A DNA stretch of 64,000 nucleotides from Flavobacteriaceae bacterium S0862 (GTDB lineage Bacteria > Bacteroidota > Bacteroidia > Flavobacteriales > Flavobacteriaceae): assembly GCA_023015825.1 (NCBI GenBank), contig JALKAW010000001.1, positions 248,001 through 312,000 of the forward strand. Reading direction: 5' to 3'. Within the stretch, counting starts at the first letter, position 1. Every line of letters begins with the position of its first letter. Under the pieces are notes generated by a model. That model was not told where the DNA came from. It worked only from the letters and a program-made list of their open reading frames with translations, and ran no database searches. This document shows, piece by piece, positions 34,690 to 43,847 of the stretch. A program made the translations under genes and the position numbers.

Positions 34690-35328
34690 TTAAGATTTAC
34701 TTGCCTTAACAACAATCTTTAATTCTATATCGTCATTAATAAATTTGTCTCCTAGATTATCAAAAAACGATTTAGAGCCATATTGTACATCCCATTTAGA
34801 ACGGTCAATAGTAAACATGTCACTAGTGATAGTGTAAGTGTTTCCGTCTTCAGATACTGTAACAGGGAAAGTAACATTGTTTTTCTTGTCTTTTAAAGCT
34901 AGGTTTCCAGAAAGCATCATTTTTCCGTCTACTTCTTCAAAACCAGTTACTTCAAAAGCTGCACTTGCATATTTTTCAACATCAAAAAAGTCAGCACTTT
35001 TTAAGTGTCCTTCGAGTTTTGCACTTCCATCATTATCTTTAAGAGATGCCATATCAATTAAAAAAGTACCGCTTTCAATTTCACCATTATTCACGGTAAA
35101 AATTCCAGACTCTAAATTAATAGTTCCATTATGCTGTCCTGTAGGTTTATATCCAGCCCATTCAATTGTTGATTCTGCTGGATTAGCCATATATTTAGCA
35201 GATGTTGCTTGAGCCTCAGTAGCCTCGGTAGCTTCAGTGGTTTTTGCTTCATCAGCCTTGTCTTTACAGCTTACAAAAGCTATAGTTAACATTAAAAATG
35301 TAAAAATTTTTAAAACTGGTTTGTTCAT
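34690..35328 (-). CDS. YceI family lipoprotein
   Basis: 212 residues; lipoprotein signal ending FVSC, then a low-complexity TTEATEATEAQ linker. The YceI lipocalin-like barrel spans about 48-210 (TIEWAGYKPTGQHNGTINLESG..., SADFFDVEKYASAAFEVTGFEEV, LSGNLALKDKKNNVTFPVTV, MFTIDRSKWDVQYGS). YceI proteins bind polyisoprenoid-type hydrophobic ligands; physiological role unclear. Stands alone, followed by a clear terminator. Confidence 0.9.
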   Translation of the reverse strand: MNKPVLKIFTFLMLTIAFVSCKDKADEAKTTEATEATEAQATSAKYMANPAESTIEWAGYKPTGQHNGTINLESGIFTVNNGEIESGTFLIDMASLKDNDGSAKLEGHLKSADFFDVEKYASAAFEVTGFEEVDGKMMLSGNLALKDKKNNVTFPVTVSEDGNTYTITSDMFTIDRSKWDVQYGSKSFFDNLGDKFINDDIELKIVVKASKS

Positions 35329-35433
35329 AGTTATTGTTTTTTATAGTGTTTTAGCAAAAATACTAATTCATAAATTCAGAATAGTTAAAAAGTTGTGAAA
35401 ATATTTTGTGACATTTTGACATTTTAATAATAA

Positions 35434-35449
35434 TGGCAGTACTTTTGCC
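35434..35449 (+). promoter_or_regulatory. sigma-54-like -24/-12 promoter overlapping a TAnnTTTG box before grpE
   Basis: TGGCA at 35434-35438 and TTGC at 35445-35448 reproduce the sigma-54 consensus TGGCAC-N5-TTGC with the required 10 bases between GG and GC. The same bases contain TACTTTTG (35440-35447), a housekeeping -7 box with TTTTG at 35414-35418 as a possible -33. A direct repeat GACATTTT (35410-35425 region) lies just upstream. No CIRCE element is present. See findings. Confidence 0.5.
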
Positions 35450-35494
35450 AACTGTTATTAAGTAATGATTTTTTAAAACTTTAGCTGAAAAAAC

Positions 35495-36034
35495 ATGAGC
35501 AAGAAAAGTAAAAAAGAAGATGTGGCAGAAGATCAAATAGATGCCCAACAGGAAACGCAAGTTGAGGAAGCTCCACAACAAACTGTTGAAGAGCAGTTAC
35601 AAGAAGAATTAAAGTCTGAAAAAGACAAATTTTTGCGTTTGTTTGCTGAGTTCGAAAATTATAAAAGACGCACGGCCAAAGAGCGTATAGAGTTATTTAA
35701 AACAGCGAGTGAAGATGTTATGGTATCGATGCTACCAATACTTGACGATTTTGAGCGTGCATTAACACATATTGATGAGGATAAAGAAGCCGAAGAACTA
35801 CGTAAAGGCGTATTGTTGATTTATCAAAAACTACTCAATACTTTAGAGCAAAAAGGTTTGTCGCAAATTAAAGTAGCGCAAGGCGATGTATTTAATGCCG
35901 ATAACCATGAAGCGGTTACTCAAATACCAGCACCAAGTAAAGACCTTAAAGGTAAAATTATAGATGTAATCGAAAAAGGATATGCTTTAGGCGATAAAGT
36001 AATTCGTTTTCCAAAAGTGGTTATAGGACAATAA
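35495..36034 (+). CDS. grpE: nucleotide exchange factor GrpE
   Basis: Exchanges ADP for ATP on DnaK. 179 residues: an acidic, Gln/Glu-rich disordered N-terminus (about 1-40), then the long coiled-coil helix [54 protein letters not shown], and the C-terminal beta domain [16 protein letters not shown] with [21 protein letters not shown]. Start ATG at 35495 gives MSKKSKKED. Followed 4 nt later by dnaJ in the usual flavobacterial grpE-dnaJ pair; dnaK is not in the window. Confidence 0.96.
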   Translation: MSKKSKKEDVAEDQIDAQQETQVEEAPQQTVEEQLQEELKSEKDKFLRLFAEFENYKRRTAKERIELFKTASEDVMVSMLPILDDFERALTHIDEDKEAEELRKGVLLIYQKLLNTLEQKGLSQIKVAQGDVFNADNHEAVTQIPAPSKDLKGKIIDVIEKGYALGDKVIRFPKVVIGQ

Positions 36035-36038
36035 ATTT

Positions 36039-37157
36039 ATGGCAAAGCAAGACTACTACGAAATATTAGGATTAAGTAAAGGAGCGTCGGCTGCTGAAAT
36101 AAAAAAGGCATACCGAAAACAAGCTTTAAAATATCATCCTGATAAGAATCCAGACGATAAAGAAGCCGAAGAAAAATTCAAATTAGCTGCTGAAGCTTAT
36201 GAAGTTTTAAGTGACCCAGACAAGAAAGCACGTTATGACCAATTTGGGCATCAAGCCTTTGATGGAACTGGAGGCTTTGGTGGTGGAGGTATGAATATGG
36301 ACGATATCTTTAGTCAATTTGGCGATATTTTTGGAGGCGCTTTTGGAGGCGGTGGCGGATTTTCAGGATTTGGAGGTCAAAGACAACGTGTTGTAAAAGG
36401 AAGCAACTTACGTATTAGAGTAAAATTGACGCTTGAGGAAATTGCAAATGGTGTTGAGAAAAAGGTAAAAGTAAAACGAAAAAAGCAAGCTAAAGGGACA
36501 ACCTATAAAACCTGCCCAACCTGTCAAGGTTCTGGTCAAGTTACTAGAGTGACTAATACTATTTTAGGAAGAATGCAAACGTCTGCACCTTGTAATGTGT
36601 GTGGAGGAGCAGGACAAACTTTAGATAATAGACCTGCTGGAGCAGATGCTCAAGGATTAGAAGTAACAGAAGAAACAGTGTCTATTAAAATCCCAGCTGG
36701 AGTTGTAGATGGGATGCAATTAAAAGTATCGGGAAAAGGTAATGAAGCGCCAGGAAATGGAATTTCTGGTGATTTATTGGTAGCAATTACCGAAGAAGAC
36801 CATCCAACCTTGCAACGCGAAGGCGATAATTTGCATTACGATTTATATATAAGCTATCCTGATGCAGTTTTAGGAACTTCTAAAGAAATCGATACTGTTA
36901 CAGGAAAAGTTAGAATTAAAGTTGAAGCTGGAGTTCAGTCTGGAAAAATATTACGTTTAAGAGGTAAAGGAATCCCAAGTATTAACGGCTATGGTAAAGG
37001 CGATTTATTAGTGCACATTAATGTTTGGACACCTAAAACACTAAGCAAACAGCAAAAGGAGTTTTTTGAGAACATGCGAGATGATGAACATTTTAGTCCT
37101 AAACCAGAAAGTACTGATAGGTCTTTTTTTGAAAAGGTAAAAGACATGTTTTCTTAA
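36039..37157 (+). CDS. dnaJ: molecular chaperone DnaJ with two CxxCxGxG zinc repeats
   Basis: Delivers unfolded substrates to DnaK. 372 residues: J-domain with YHPDKNP near 33-38, glycine/phenylalanine-rich linker (70-125), then a zinc region with only two CxxCxGxG repeats (CPTCQGSG and CNVCGGAG near 165 and 188) instead of the four in E. coli, and the C-terminal substrate-binding domains ([21 protein letters not shown] ...). The reduced zinc domain is, as I recall, usual for Flavobacteriia, so not a defect. Forms an operon with grpE; tandem terminators follow. Confidence 0.94.
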   Translation: MAKQDYYEILGLSKGASAAEIKKAYRKQALKYHPDKNPDDKEAEEKFKLAAEAYEVLSDPDKKARYDQFGHQAFDGTGGFGGGGMNMDDIFSQFGDIFGGAFGGGGGFSGFGGQRQRVVKGSNLRIRVKLTLEEIANGVEKKVKVKRKKQAKGTTYKTCPTCQGSGQVTRVTNTILGRMQTSAPCNVCGGAGQTLDNRPAGADAQGLEVTEETVSIKIPAGVVDGMQLKVSGKGNEAPGNGISGDLLVAITEEDHPTLQREGDNLHYDLYISYPDAVLGTSKEIDTVTGKVRIKVEAGVQSGKILRLRGKGIPSINGYGKGDLLVHINVWTPKTLSKQQKEFFENMRDDEHFSPKPESTDRSFFEKVKDMFS

Positions 37158-37266
37158 CCTGTAGCATCAATTTTTTAAATTTGTAATATATTTCTTTCTA
37201 TTTAGAGCATTGTTTAAGATAATGTCCTATTTTAAGAATTATTTAAGAAAAAACTGTATATTTGAT

Positions 37267-37342
37267 TTACCACTAATAAATTTTAGTGGTAATTTTTCTT
37301 TTTCATAGCAATTTTTCCCATCCTTAATTTTTTAAGGGTGGG
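37267..37342 (+). terminator. tandem hairpins after dnaJ
   Basis: Stem TTACCACTAA/TTAGTGGTAA (37267-37292) with a following TTTTTC, then CCCATCCTTAA/TTAAGGGTGGG (37317-37342, one G-U) with TTTTG. Two consecutive intrinsic terminators in a 281-nt gap between dnaJ and the ABC operon. A TATATTTG box at 37257-37264 immediately upstream could alternatively make this a short RNA. Confidence 0.7.
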
Positions 37343-37438
37343 TTTTGTTTTTATATAATTCTATTTTTTAAAAAAAGGATAAGTTCTTCTAACATTTAAT
37401 ATCTTTACCAGACTTATTAAAACACTAAAAGAAATTAA

Positions 37439-38365
37439 ATGAATAACTTATTAGTGGCCAATTCGGTTTCTAAAAACTTTGGGAAATTTACTGCATTAAA
37501 CAATGTTTCTATCGAGGTTCCAAAAGGAAGTATTTTTGGATTGTTAGGACCCAACGGTGCTGGAAAGACTACTTTAATTAGGGTAATTAATCAAATTACA
37601 ATGCCAGATTCTGGTAGTGTTATGTTAGATGGTCAACCTTTACAATCTCATCATATTAGGGATATTGGTTACTTGCCAGAAGAACGCGGTTTATACAAAT
37701 CCATGAAGGTAGGTGAGCAAGCGTTGTATCTAGCTCAATTAAAAGGGTTGAGTAAAAGTGAGGCAAAGAAACGCTTAAAATATTGGTTTGATAAATTAGA
37801 AATTGGAGATTGGTGGAATAAGAAAATTCAAGAACTGTCAAAAGGGATGGCACAAAAAATACAGTTCGTGGTAACCGTTTTGCATCAACCTAAATTATTG
37901 ATTTTTGATGAGCCTTTTTCGGGTTTCGACCCTATAAACGCCAATTTGATAAAAGATGAAATTTTACAACTAAGAGATGAGGGGGCAACTGTTATTTTTT
38001 CTACACATCGAATGGAATCTGTAGAAGAATTATGTGACCATATTGCTTTAATCCATGAATCTAATAAAATATTAGATGGGAAGCTCCAAGATATTAAAAG
38101 AGAGTTTAAAACTAACACCTTTGAGGTTGGTTTGGTAACTAATAATGAAGTTAACTTGACCAATTTAATAAAAGAAAAGTTTGATGTTTCTAAAGCAGAT
38201 TTCAAATCATTAAATGACGATTTAAAATTAAATATTAAACTTAATGATAATGATACCTCAAATGATTTGCTACGATTTTTAACTTCAAAAGCAGAAGTAA
38301 ATCATTTTAATGAGTTGGTGCCGTCTGCAAGCGATATATTTATTCAAACCGTTAAGAATAGTTAA
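37439..38365 (+). CDS. NatA-like ABC transporter ATP-binding protein
   Basis: 308 residues. Walker A GPNGAGKTTL near 39-48, Q-loop GYLPEERGLYKSMKVGEQ (the EERGLY form typical of NatA-like ATPases), signature LSKGMAQKIQF near 129, Walker B LLIFDEPFSGFDP near 152-162, H-loop STHRMESVEELCDH near 185. The C-terminal 70 residues are the accessory domain seen in this exporter family. The permease gene follows 2 nt later. Likely couples ATP hydrolysis to export of an unknown solute; sodium for NatAB by analogy only. Confidence 0.88.
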   Translation: MNNLLVANSVSKNFGKFTALNNVSIEVPKGSIFGLLGPNGAGKTTLIRVINQITMPDSGSVMLDGQPLQSHHIRDIGYLPEERGLYKSMKVGEQALYLAQLKGLSKSEAKKRLKYWFDKLEIGDWWNKKIQELSKGMAQKIQFVVTVLHQPKLLIFDEPFSGFDPINANLIKDEILQLRDEGATVIFSTHRMESVEELCDHIALIHESNKILDGKLQDIKREFKTNTFEVGLVTNNEVNLTNLIKEKFDVSKADFKSLNDDLKLNIKLNDNDTSNDLLRFLTSKAEVNHFNELVPSASDIFIQTVKNS

Positions 38366-38367
38366 TT

Positions 38368-39681
38368 ATGAACCATTTACCATTAATTATAAAACGAGAG
38401 TATCTAACTAAGGTTAGAAACAAATCGTTCATAATCATGACTATTTTAAGTCCAATAATCATGATTGCGCTTATCGCAGTTGTTGCTTATTTGTCACAAC
38501 TTAATAATAGCAAGGAAAGAACTATTTCAATACTTGATGAATCTGGAATGGTTGAAAGTATATTTAAAAGTACAGAAAATACAAATTATGTGATTTTAAA
38601 TGACGTTTCAATAGATGATGCTAAAAAGCAAGTTGAAGAAAAAGAGCAATATGGTTTGCTTCATATTTCTAAAGGGGAAAGTATTGACGATGTACTGGAT
38701 GGTATAAAATTCTATTCAAAAGACACGCCTTCAATAACCTTAATGGAAGGTTTAGAAAGTAAGCTTGAAAGAAAATTTACAGATTTAAAACTTCAGGAGC
38801 AAGGAGTAGATATTGATAAATTAAAATCATCAGAAGCTAGAATTAGCATTGCTCAAGAAAGTTTTCTAGGCGAAAAATCATCTAAAATAGATAATGTTGT
38901 AAAGCTTATTTTTGGCGGATTTGCTGGTTATATGCTGTTCATGTTTATCATTATTTATGGGAATATGATTATGCGTAGTGTGATTGAAGAAAAAACAAGC
39001 AGAATTATTGAAGTTATAATTTCTTCTGTAAAACCAGTACAATTAATGCTAGGAAAAATTATTGGAACGTCGTTAGCGGGAATTACACAATTTATTATTT
39101 GGATTATTCTTGGAGGTATTTTAATGATGGTGGTTTCAGCCATTTTTGGAATTAACATGGCAGAAATGCAAGCGCCACAACAAGAGCTAATGCAACAAGC
39201 TATGGAAACTCAAGGGGCTGATATGAAAATTCAAAGCCTCATAAGCTCCATTTATAACTTACCATTAACCAATTTAGTGATAATGTTTTTGTTATTTTTT
39301 ATTGGAGGTTATTTGTTGTATAGCTCATTATATGCTGCTATTGGTGCAGCTGTTGATAATGAAACAGATACACAACAATTTATGCTGCCAATTTTAATGC
39401 CTTTAATTTTAGCGGTTTATGTAGGTATCTTTACAGTTATAGAAGATCCCCATGGAACAGTATCTACGGTGTTTTCATTTATTCCGCTTACGTCTCCTGT
39501 GGTAATGCTTATGCGTATTCCATTTGGAGTTCCTATTTGGCAACAAGTAGTCTCAGTATTAATTTTAATTGGTACATTTATGTTTACAGTTTGGTTTGCT
39601 GCCAAAATATACCGTGTAGGTATTTTAATGTATGGAAAAAAACCAAGTTATAAAGAGCTTTATAAATGGTTAAAGTATTAG
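38368..39681 (+). CDS. NatB-like ABC transporter permease
   Basis: 437 residues: one N-terminal helix (SFIIMTILSPIIMIALIAVVAYL, 17-41), a long extracytoplasmic domain (about 42-175) and five to six C-terminal helices (FGGFAGYMLFMFIIIYG; SRIIEVIISSVKPVQLMLGKIIGTSLAGITQFIIWIILGG; LVIMFLLFFIGGYLLYSSLYAAIGAAV). The motif EEKTSRIIEVIISSVKP is characteristic of ABC-2/NatB permeases. Part of the operon ATPase-permease-MscS-response regulator. Confidence 0.88.
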   Translation: MNHLPLIIKREYLTKVRNKSFIIMTILSPIIMIALIAVVAYLSQLNNSKERTISILDESGMVESIFKSTENTNYVILNDVSIDDAKKQVEEKEQYGLLHISKGESIDDVLDGIKFYSKDTPSITLMEGLESKLERKFTDLKLQEQGVDIDKLKSSEARISIAQESFLGEKSSKIDNVVKLIFGGFAGYMLFMFIIIYGNMIMRSVIEEKTSRIIEVIISSVKPVQLMLGKIIGTSLAGITQFIIWIILGGILMMVVSAIFGINMAEMQAPQQELMQQAMETQGADMKIQSLISSIYNLPLTNLVIMFLLFFIGGYLLYSSLYAAIGAAVDNETDTQQFMLPILMPLILAVYVGIFTVIEDPHGTVSTVFSFIPLTSPVVMLMRIPFGVPIWQQVVSVLILIGTFMFTVWFAAKIYRVGILMYGKKPSYKELYKWLKY

Positions 39682-39684
39682 TAA

Positions 39685-40509
39685 ATGGAAAATATTAGAA
39701 ATTTTTTGAATTATGATTTTAGGTTTAGTGAAAATATACATATTTCAGTAAAAACAATTTTGGTTGTAATAGTTGTTTTTATTCTCACGGCTATTATATT
39801 AAAAGGTATAAAAAAATTAGCAACTAGAAAGCTTCCTGAAGAAGACAAACTAAAATTTACGTCTGTATTCTCCTTTGCTAGGTACTTCATTTATCTAGTG
39901 GTAGTTTTTATTACCATGCAAAATATGGGTGTACAAATGTCAGCTATTTTAGCAGCTTCTGCAGCGCTTTTAGTTGGTATTGGTTTGGCACTGCAAACTT
40001 TTTTTCAGGATATTATCTCTGGTATTTTTATTTTACTCGACCAATCGGTTCACGTTGGTGATATTATAGAAATTGATGGAAAAGTTGGTAGAGTGGTGGA
40101 GATAAAATTAAGAACAACAAGAGCAGTGACCATAGACAATAAAGTGTTGGTAATCCCAAATCATAAATATTTAACTTCAATACTTTATAATTGGACTGAA
40201 AATGGGACTAAAACACGAGAAAGTGTTAGTGTTGGAGTAGCCTATGGCAGTGATGTAGACTTAGTTAAAGAGCTGCTGCTACAAGCGGCTAAAACACATC
40301 CTAAAGTAATGAAGCATCCACCGCCTTTAGTTTTATTTATGAATTTTGGTGACAGCTCACTAAATTTCAAACTTATTTTTACGTTAAATAATAGTTTTGA
40401 AGCGGTATTGCCACAAAGTGATATTCGTTTTGAAATTAATAGACTGTTCAAAGAAAATAATATAACAATACCGTTTCCACAAAGAGACGTTCATTTATAC
40501 AATAATTAA
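39685..40509 (+). CDS. mechanosensitive ion channel (MscS family)
   Basis: 274 residues. A TM1/TM2 pair (TILVVIVVFILTAIILKGI; SFARYFIYLVVVFITMQNMGVQMSAILAA) precedes the pore-lining TM3 with Gly/Ala packing (ASAALLVGIGLALQTFFQDIISGIFILLD near 93-121), then the beta domain (VHVGDIIEIDGKVGRVVEIKLRTT) and the C-terminal vestibule. Length suits the simplest MscS type. It releases solutes under hypo-osmotic shock. Three nt after the permease gene and 9 nt before the response regulator, so in the same operon. Confidence 0.92.
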   Translation: MENIRNFLNYDFRFSENIHISVKTILVVIVVFILTAIILKGIKKLATRKLPEEDKLKFTSVFSFARYFIYLVVVFITMQNMGVQMSAILAASAALLVGIGLALQTFFQDIISGIFILLDQSVHVGDIIEIDGKVGRVVEIKLRTTRAVTIDNKVLVIPNHKYLTSILYNWTENGTKTRESVSVGVAYGSDVDLVKELLLQAAKTHPKVMKHPPPLVLFMNFGDSSLNFKLIFTLNNSFEAVLPQSDIRFEINRLFKENNITIPFPQRDVHLYNN

Positions 40510-40518
40510 AAAGATTAT

Positions 40519-41682
40519 ATGCCACAAATACTAGTAATAGAAGACGAAGCAGCAATTAGAAGAGTACTTACAAAAATACTTTCTGAAGAAAGTGATACCT
40601 ATAATGTTGATGAAGCTGAAGATGGATTAATAGGCATTGAAAAAATAAAAAAAGAAGATTACGACTTAGTACTTTGCGACATTAAGATGCCGAAAATGGA
40701 TGGTGTAGAAGTTCTAGAAGCTATTAAAAAGATTAAACCCGAGATTCCTGTGGTGATGATTTCTGGTCATGGTGATTTAGATACTGCAGTAAACACTATG
40801 CGTCTTGGAGCTTTTGACTATATTTCTAAACCACCAGATTTAAACCGTCTATTAAATACTGTTAGAAATGCGCTTGACAGAAAAGAACTTGTAGTTGAGA
40901 ACAAACTTTTAAAGAAAAAAGTTAGTAAAAACTACGAAATGGTTGGTGAGAGCGATGCAATTTCACAAATTAAAGACATGATAGACAAGGTGTCGCAAAC
41001 TGATGCACGTGTCTTAATTACTGGACCTAACGGAACAGGAAAAGAATTGGTGGCACATTGGCTACACCAAAAAAGTGAACGTTCAAAAGGACCAATGATA
41101 GAGGTGAATTGTGCAGCTATACCTAGTGAACTTATAGAGAGTGAATTGTTTGGGCATGTAAAAGGCGCTTTTACCAGTGCTAATAAAGATAGAGCAGGAA
41201 AATTTGAAGCTGCAAATGGAGGTACAATTTTCCTTGATGAAATAGGTGATATGAGTTTGTCAGCCCAAGCTAAAGTTTTAAGAGCTTTACAAGAAAGTCG
41301 TATTCAAAGGGTTGGTAGTGATAAGGATATAAAAGTGGATGTAAGAGTCGTAGCTGCTACAAATAAAGACCTTAGTAAAGAAATTGAAGAAGGAAAATTT
41401 AGAGAAGATTTATATCATAGACTGGCAGTTATTTTAATAAAAGTTCCTGCATTAAACGATAGGAGAGAAGACATACCTTTACTTATCGAGTATTTCTCAT
41501 CAAAAATCGCAAATGAACAAGGTATTTCAAAAAAATCTTTTTCAACCAAAGCCATAAAACTACTTCAAGAGTATAATTGGACAGGGAATATTAGAGAACT
41601 ACGAAACGTAGTAGAAAGACTTATTATACTTGGAGGTGCTGAGGTTAGTGAGGAAGACGTAAAAATGTTTGCTAGTAAATAA
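40519..41682 (+). CDS. sigma-54-dependent response regulator lacking a Fis-type HTH
   Basis: 387 residues: receiver domain (1-120; acidic pocket EDE at 8-10, phosphoacceptor Asp in LCDIKMPKMDG near 54, Lys in SKPP near 104) and AAA+ domain (140-380) with Walker A GPNGTGKE, the sigma-54 contact loop KGAFTSANKD, Walker B GGTIFLDEIGDM, and the R-finger/sensor regions. It ends 20-odd residues after GNIRELRNVVERLIILGG, where a Fis-type DNA-binding domain usually follows; none is present. Binding to enhancer DNA must be absent, supplied by a partner, or unnecessary. Other short forms exist in Flavobacteriia as I recall. Confidence 0.9.
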   Translation: MPQILVIEDEAAIRRVLTKILSEESDTYNVDEAEDGLIGIEKIKKEDYDLVLCDIKMPKMDGVEVLEAIKKIKPEIPVVMISGHGDLDTAVNTMRLGAFDYISKPPDLNRLLNTVRNALDRKELVVENKLLKKKVSKNYEMVGESDAISQIKDMIDKVSQTDARVLITGPNGTGKELVAHWLHQKSERSKGPMIEVNCAAIPSELIESELFGHVKGAFTSANKDRAGKFEAANGGTIFLDEIGDMSLSAQAKVLRALQESRIQRVGSDKDIKVDVRVVAATNKDLSKEIEEGKFREDLYHRLAVILIKVPALNDRREDIPLLIEYFSSKIANEQGISKKSFSTKAIKLLQEYNWTGNIRELRNVVERLIILGGAEVSEEDVKMFASK

Positions 41683-41730
41683 AAAAAAGAGGTCTGAAAC
41701 TAATTCATATTTCTGTTTTTCAGACCTCTT
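41683..41730 (-). terminator. terminator between the response regulator and the coiled-coil protein gene
   Basis: AAGAGGTCTGAAA (41687-41699) pairs perfectly with TTTCAGACCTCTT (41718-41730), an 18-nt loop. On the minus strand the stem is followed by eight T, so it serves the minus-strand gene at 41742; the plus strand has only two T after the stem. Confidence 0.75.
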
Positions 41731-41741
41731 ACAGACAACAA

Positions 41742-42470
41742 TTAATCGTTACATGCGTTTAATTTATCTAGATAATTACTAGTCATATTTTTAAAAATTA
41801 TTAAGTATTCTTTCTTAATCTCTTTAAGGTCTTTAGAGAGTAATGCCTCTTTCTCATAATTTATTTCAGGCATTTCAATATCGCAATCGCAAACGTTTAA
41901 AATATCATTAAAGTTTTTTAAATTAGAAGTTAAAGCCATATCATTTTTTATAATGAGTTGTTCTTTTTTTAGCCTAAGTTCGGCTGCTTCTTTTTCAGCT
42001 AATTTTTGTTTTATTTTTTCCTCTTTTAAACTTAACTCAATTTGCTGTTGCTGAAGTTTGAGTCTATCATTTTCCAATTCGGCAAGTGATTCATCTTCTT
42101 GAGTTAACTTTGTGCATATTTCCAATTCATTAATAACTTTTTTGGCAATGTCACGAGCGCGTTTGACATAAAAGCGACCATCTTCAAATGTTTTAGCATT
42201 TTCAACTTTACTTAACAATTCTGAAGCATCAAAAGCATAATTATATGAAGTTTCACAACCACAGTCATTCAATATTTTTTTGGCACGATTAAAGGCATCA
42301 GTAGAGCGATTAGAATAATCTTTTAAATGAGAGATATTATTAGAGTCATAAGCAGATTTTACATGCGAATAAGCATAAATAACATCCGAATGAGCATCTT
42401 CACATTTATTCTGTGAATTAGAATCAAAAAACACTAAGGATAACAGAAAAAATAAGTAGTTTTTTTTCAT
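41742..42470 (-). CDS. secreted coiled-coil hypothetical protein
   Basis: 242 residues with a signal peptide (FFLLSLVFFDSNSQ). Conserved-looking Cys pairs (KCEDA, DCGCET, CDCDIE, NACND) flank a strongly charged coiled coil (about 130-180: ELENDRLKLQQQQIELSLKEEKIKQKLAEKEAAELRLKKEQ). Similar in outline to periplasmic assembly or peptidoglycan-associated proteins, but no named family recognised. Gene lies between two convergent/tandem units with its own terminator. Confidence 0.6.
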   Translation of the reverse strand: MKKNYLFFLLSLVFFDSNSQNKCEDAHSDVIYAYSHVKSAYDSNNISHLKDYSNRSTDAFNRAKKILNDCGCETSYNYAFDASELLSKVENAKTFEDGRFYVKRARDIAKKVINELEICTKLTQEDESLAELENDRLKLQQQQIELSLKEEKIKQKLAEKEAAELRLKKEQLIIKNDMALTSNLKNFNDILNVCDCDIEMPEINYEKEALLSKDLKEIKKEYLIIFKNMTSNYLDKLNACND

Positions 42471-42572
42471 GGCATTTGGGTTAATATGTTAAGTAGGTAG
42501 GTACTAATGTAATAAAAAAATGCTATTAGACGTATTTTTTATGCATTTTATCGATGAAGTGTTGCGTCGTGA

Positions 42573-43784
42573 TTACTTTAAATTAAAGGTAAAACTTATG
42601 CCTGTTTGAATATCTGGGTTGTTATTGACCTCAAAATCTTGCTGTAGATAGAATGTTAAAGATGTTTTTTTAGTAATTGAGTAAAGAAGTGACCAGTAGT
42701 TATTATTTCTATACAAATTGGTTACACCATGTCCCCATGATTTATGCGCATCAGGATGTCTTATTGGAATAGCATATTCTAATTCGTCCCTTTTATTTAA
42801 GCTAGTTTGCAAATAATAGTCTAAGCCTATAGAATGTGTGGTATTTCCTTTTGAAATGATGTTGTATTCAATAATGCTTTCTATATTACCGAGGTAATTA
42901 TTAGTTCCAAAATCGACATTGTTTTTACTAAAGCTAATAAGTTCTTTTCGTAAAAGCCCAATTTCTAAACCAATTTGAAAATATTGATTATTATTTATAG
43001 GTATAACTTTAATTGTATTAGTCGATAAACCTAAATCTAACGAATTATTATATGATGAAAGGTTGTAACCCAAATGTGCACCAAAATTCATTGAAAATGT
43101 TTTAGAAACTAAACTGTTTGGATAATAATAATATGAAGTTTCTAATCCACCGACAAACAAATCATTATTGTTTAATTCTAATGTGTTACCATTTCTATCT
43201 GTATACTTAATTAAAGCTTTATTATAACCAAAGACTTCTCTATCAAAAGGATTAGAACCACCAGCTATTTTTTTGTGAAAATTTTCAATAAATCTATCAC
43301 TGGTTAAAATAGAAAATGGAGCTTCCCCTTTAGATAACGTAAATAATCTGAGACCAATATTAAGTTCCTGCTTATTTCCTAAATTAAGAGACGTTTTAAG
43401 TCTTAGCCCTTTAATTACTCCATCTATTTGTAATTCATAAGATTTTGCGTCAAGAGTTTCTTCATCAAAAAAATATTGTGCTTGATGCCATTGATGTTTC
43501 CTTACTTCATTTCTAACTTCAATATTGTTAGGTATGTAAGTTTTTATTTTAGTACCCCAAACATTTCCGCTTTCTAAATTTATTTTTAATTGAGTTTTTT
43601 TTGTAGGATGAATTTTAAAATTACCTTGAATTCTAGAAAAAAAGATTCCAAAAGGATGTGTTGATAATACGCTGGGTTTTGAAATACCATTTTTTAATGT
43701 AACGTCGGTAGAATATATTTCCTGGGAATATACTTTTGCACTAAAAATATAAAGCAGAAAAGTAATAAATGTAATATTCTTCAT
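42573..43784 (-). CDS. DUF3187 family outer-membrane protein
   Basis: 403 residues: signal peptide (ITFLLYIFSAKVYSQ), then the N-terminal HPFGIFFSRIQGNFKIHP segment characteristic of DUF3187, and repeating antiparallel beta strands with alternate aromatic residues, ending GISFTFNLK on an aromatic-capped strand. Probable porin-like beta-barrel of unknown transport role. Convergent with no close operon partner; the coiled-coil secreted protein lies 102 nt downstream on the same strand. Confidence 0.75.
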   Translation of the reverse strand: MKNITFITFLLYIFSAKVYSQEIYSTDVTLKNGISKPSVLSTHPFGIFFSRIQGNFKIHPTKKTQLKINLESGNVWGTKIKTYIPNNIEVRNEVRKHQWHQAQYFFDEETLDAKSYELQIDGVIKGLRLKTSLNLGNKQELNIGLRLFTLSKGEAPFSILTSDRFIENFHKKIAGGSNPFDREVFGYNKALIKYTDRNGNTLELNNNDLFVGGLETSYYYYPNSLVSKTFSMNFGAHLGYNLSSYNNSLDLGLSTNTIKVIPINNNQYFQIGLEIGLLRKELISFSKNNVDFGTNNYLGNIESIIEYNIISKGNTTHSIGLDYYLQTSLNKRDELEYAIPIRHPDAHKSWGHGVTNLYRNNNYWSLLYSITKKTSLTFYLQQDFEVNNNPDIQTGISFTFNLK

Positions 43785-43847
43785 GCAAGGATTTAGTAAC
43801 CATAAAACTACAAAATCTTCGCTATATTTAGAAAAAATTAATCTTAT

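Noticed and set aside
35405-35450. CIRCE (HrcA) operator before grpE
   Set aside because: No TTAGCACTC-N9-GAGTGCTAA match is present.
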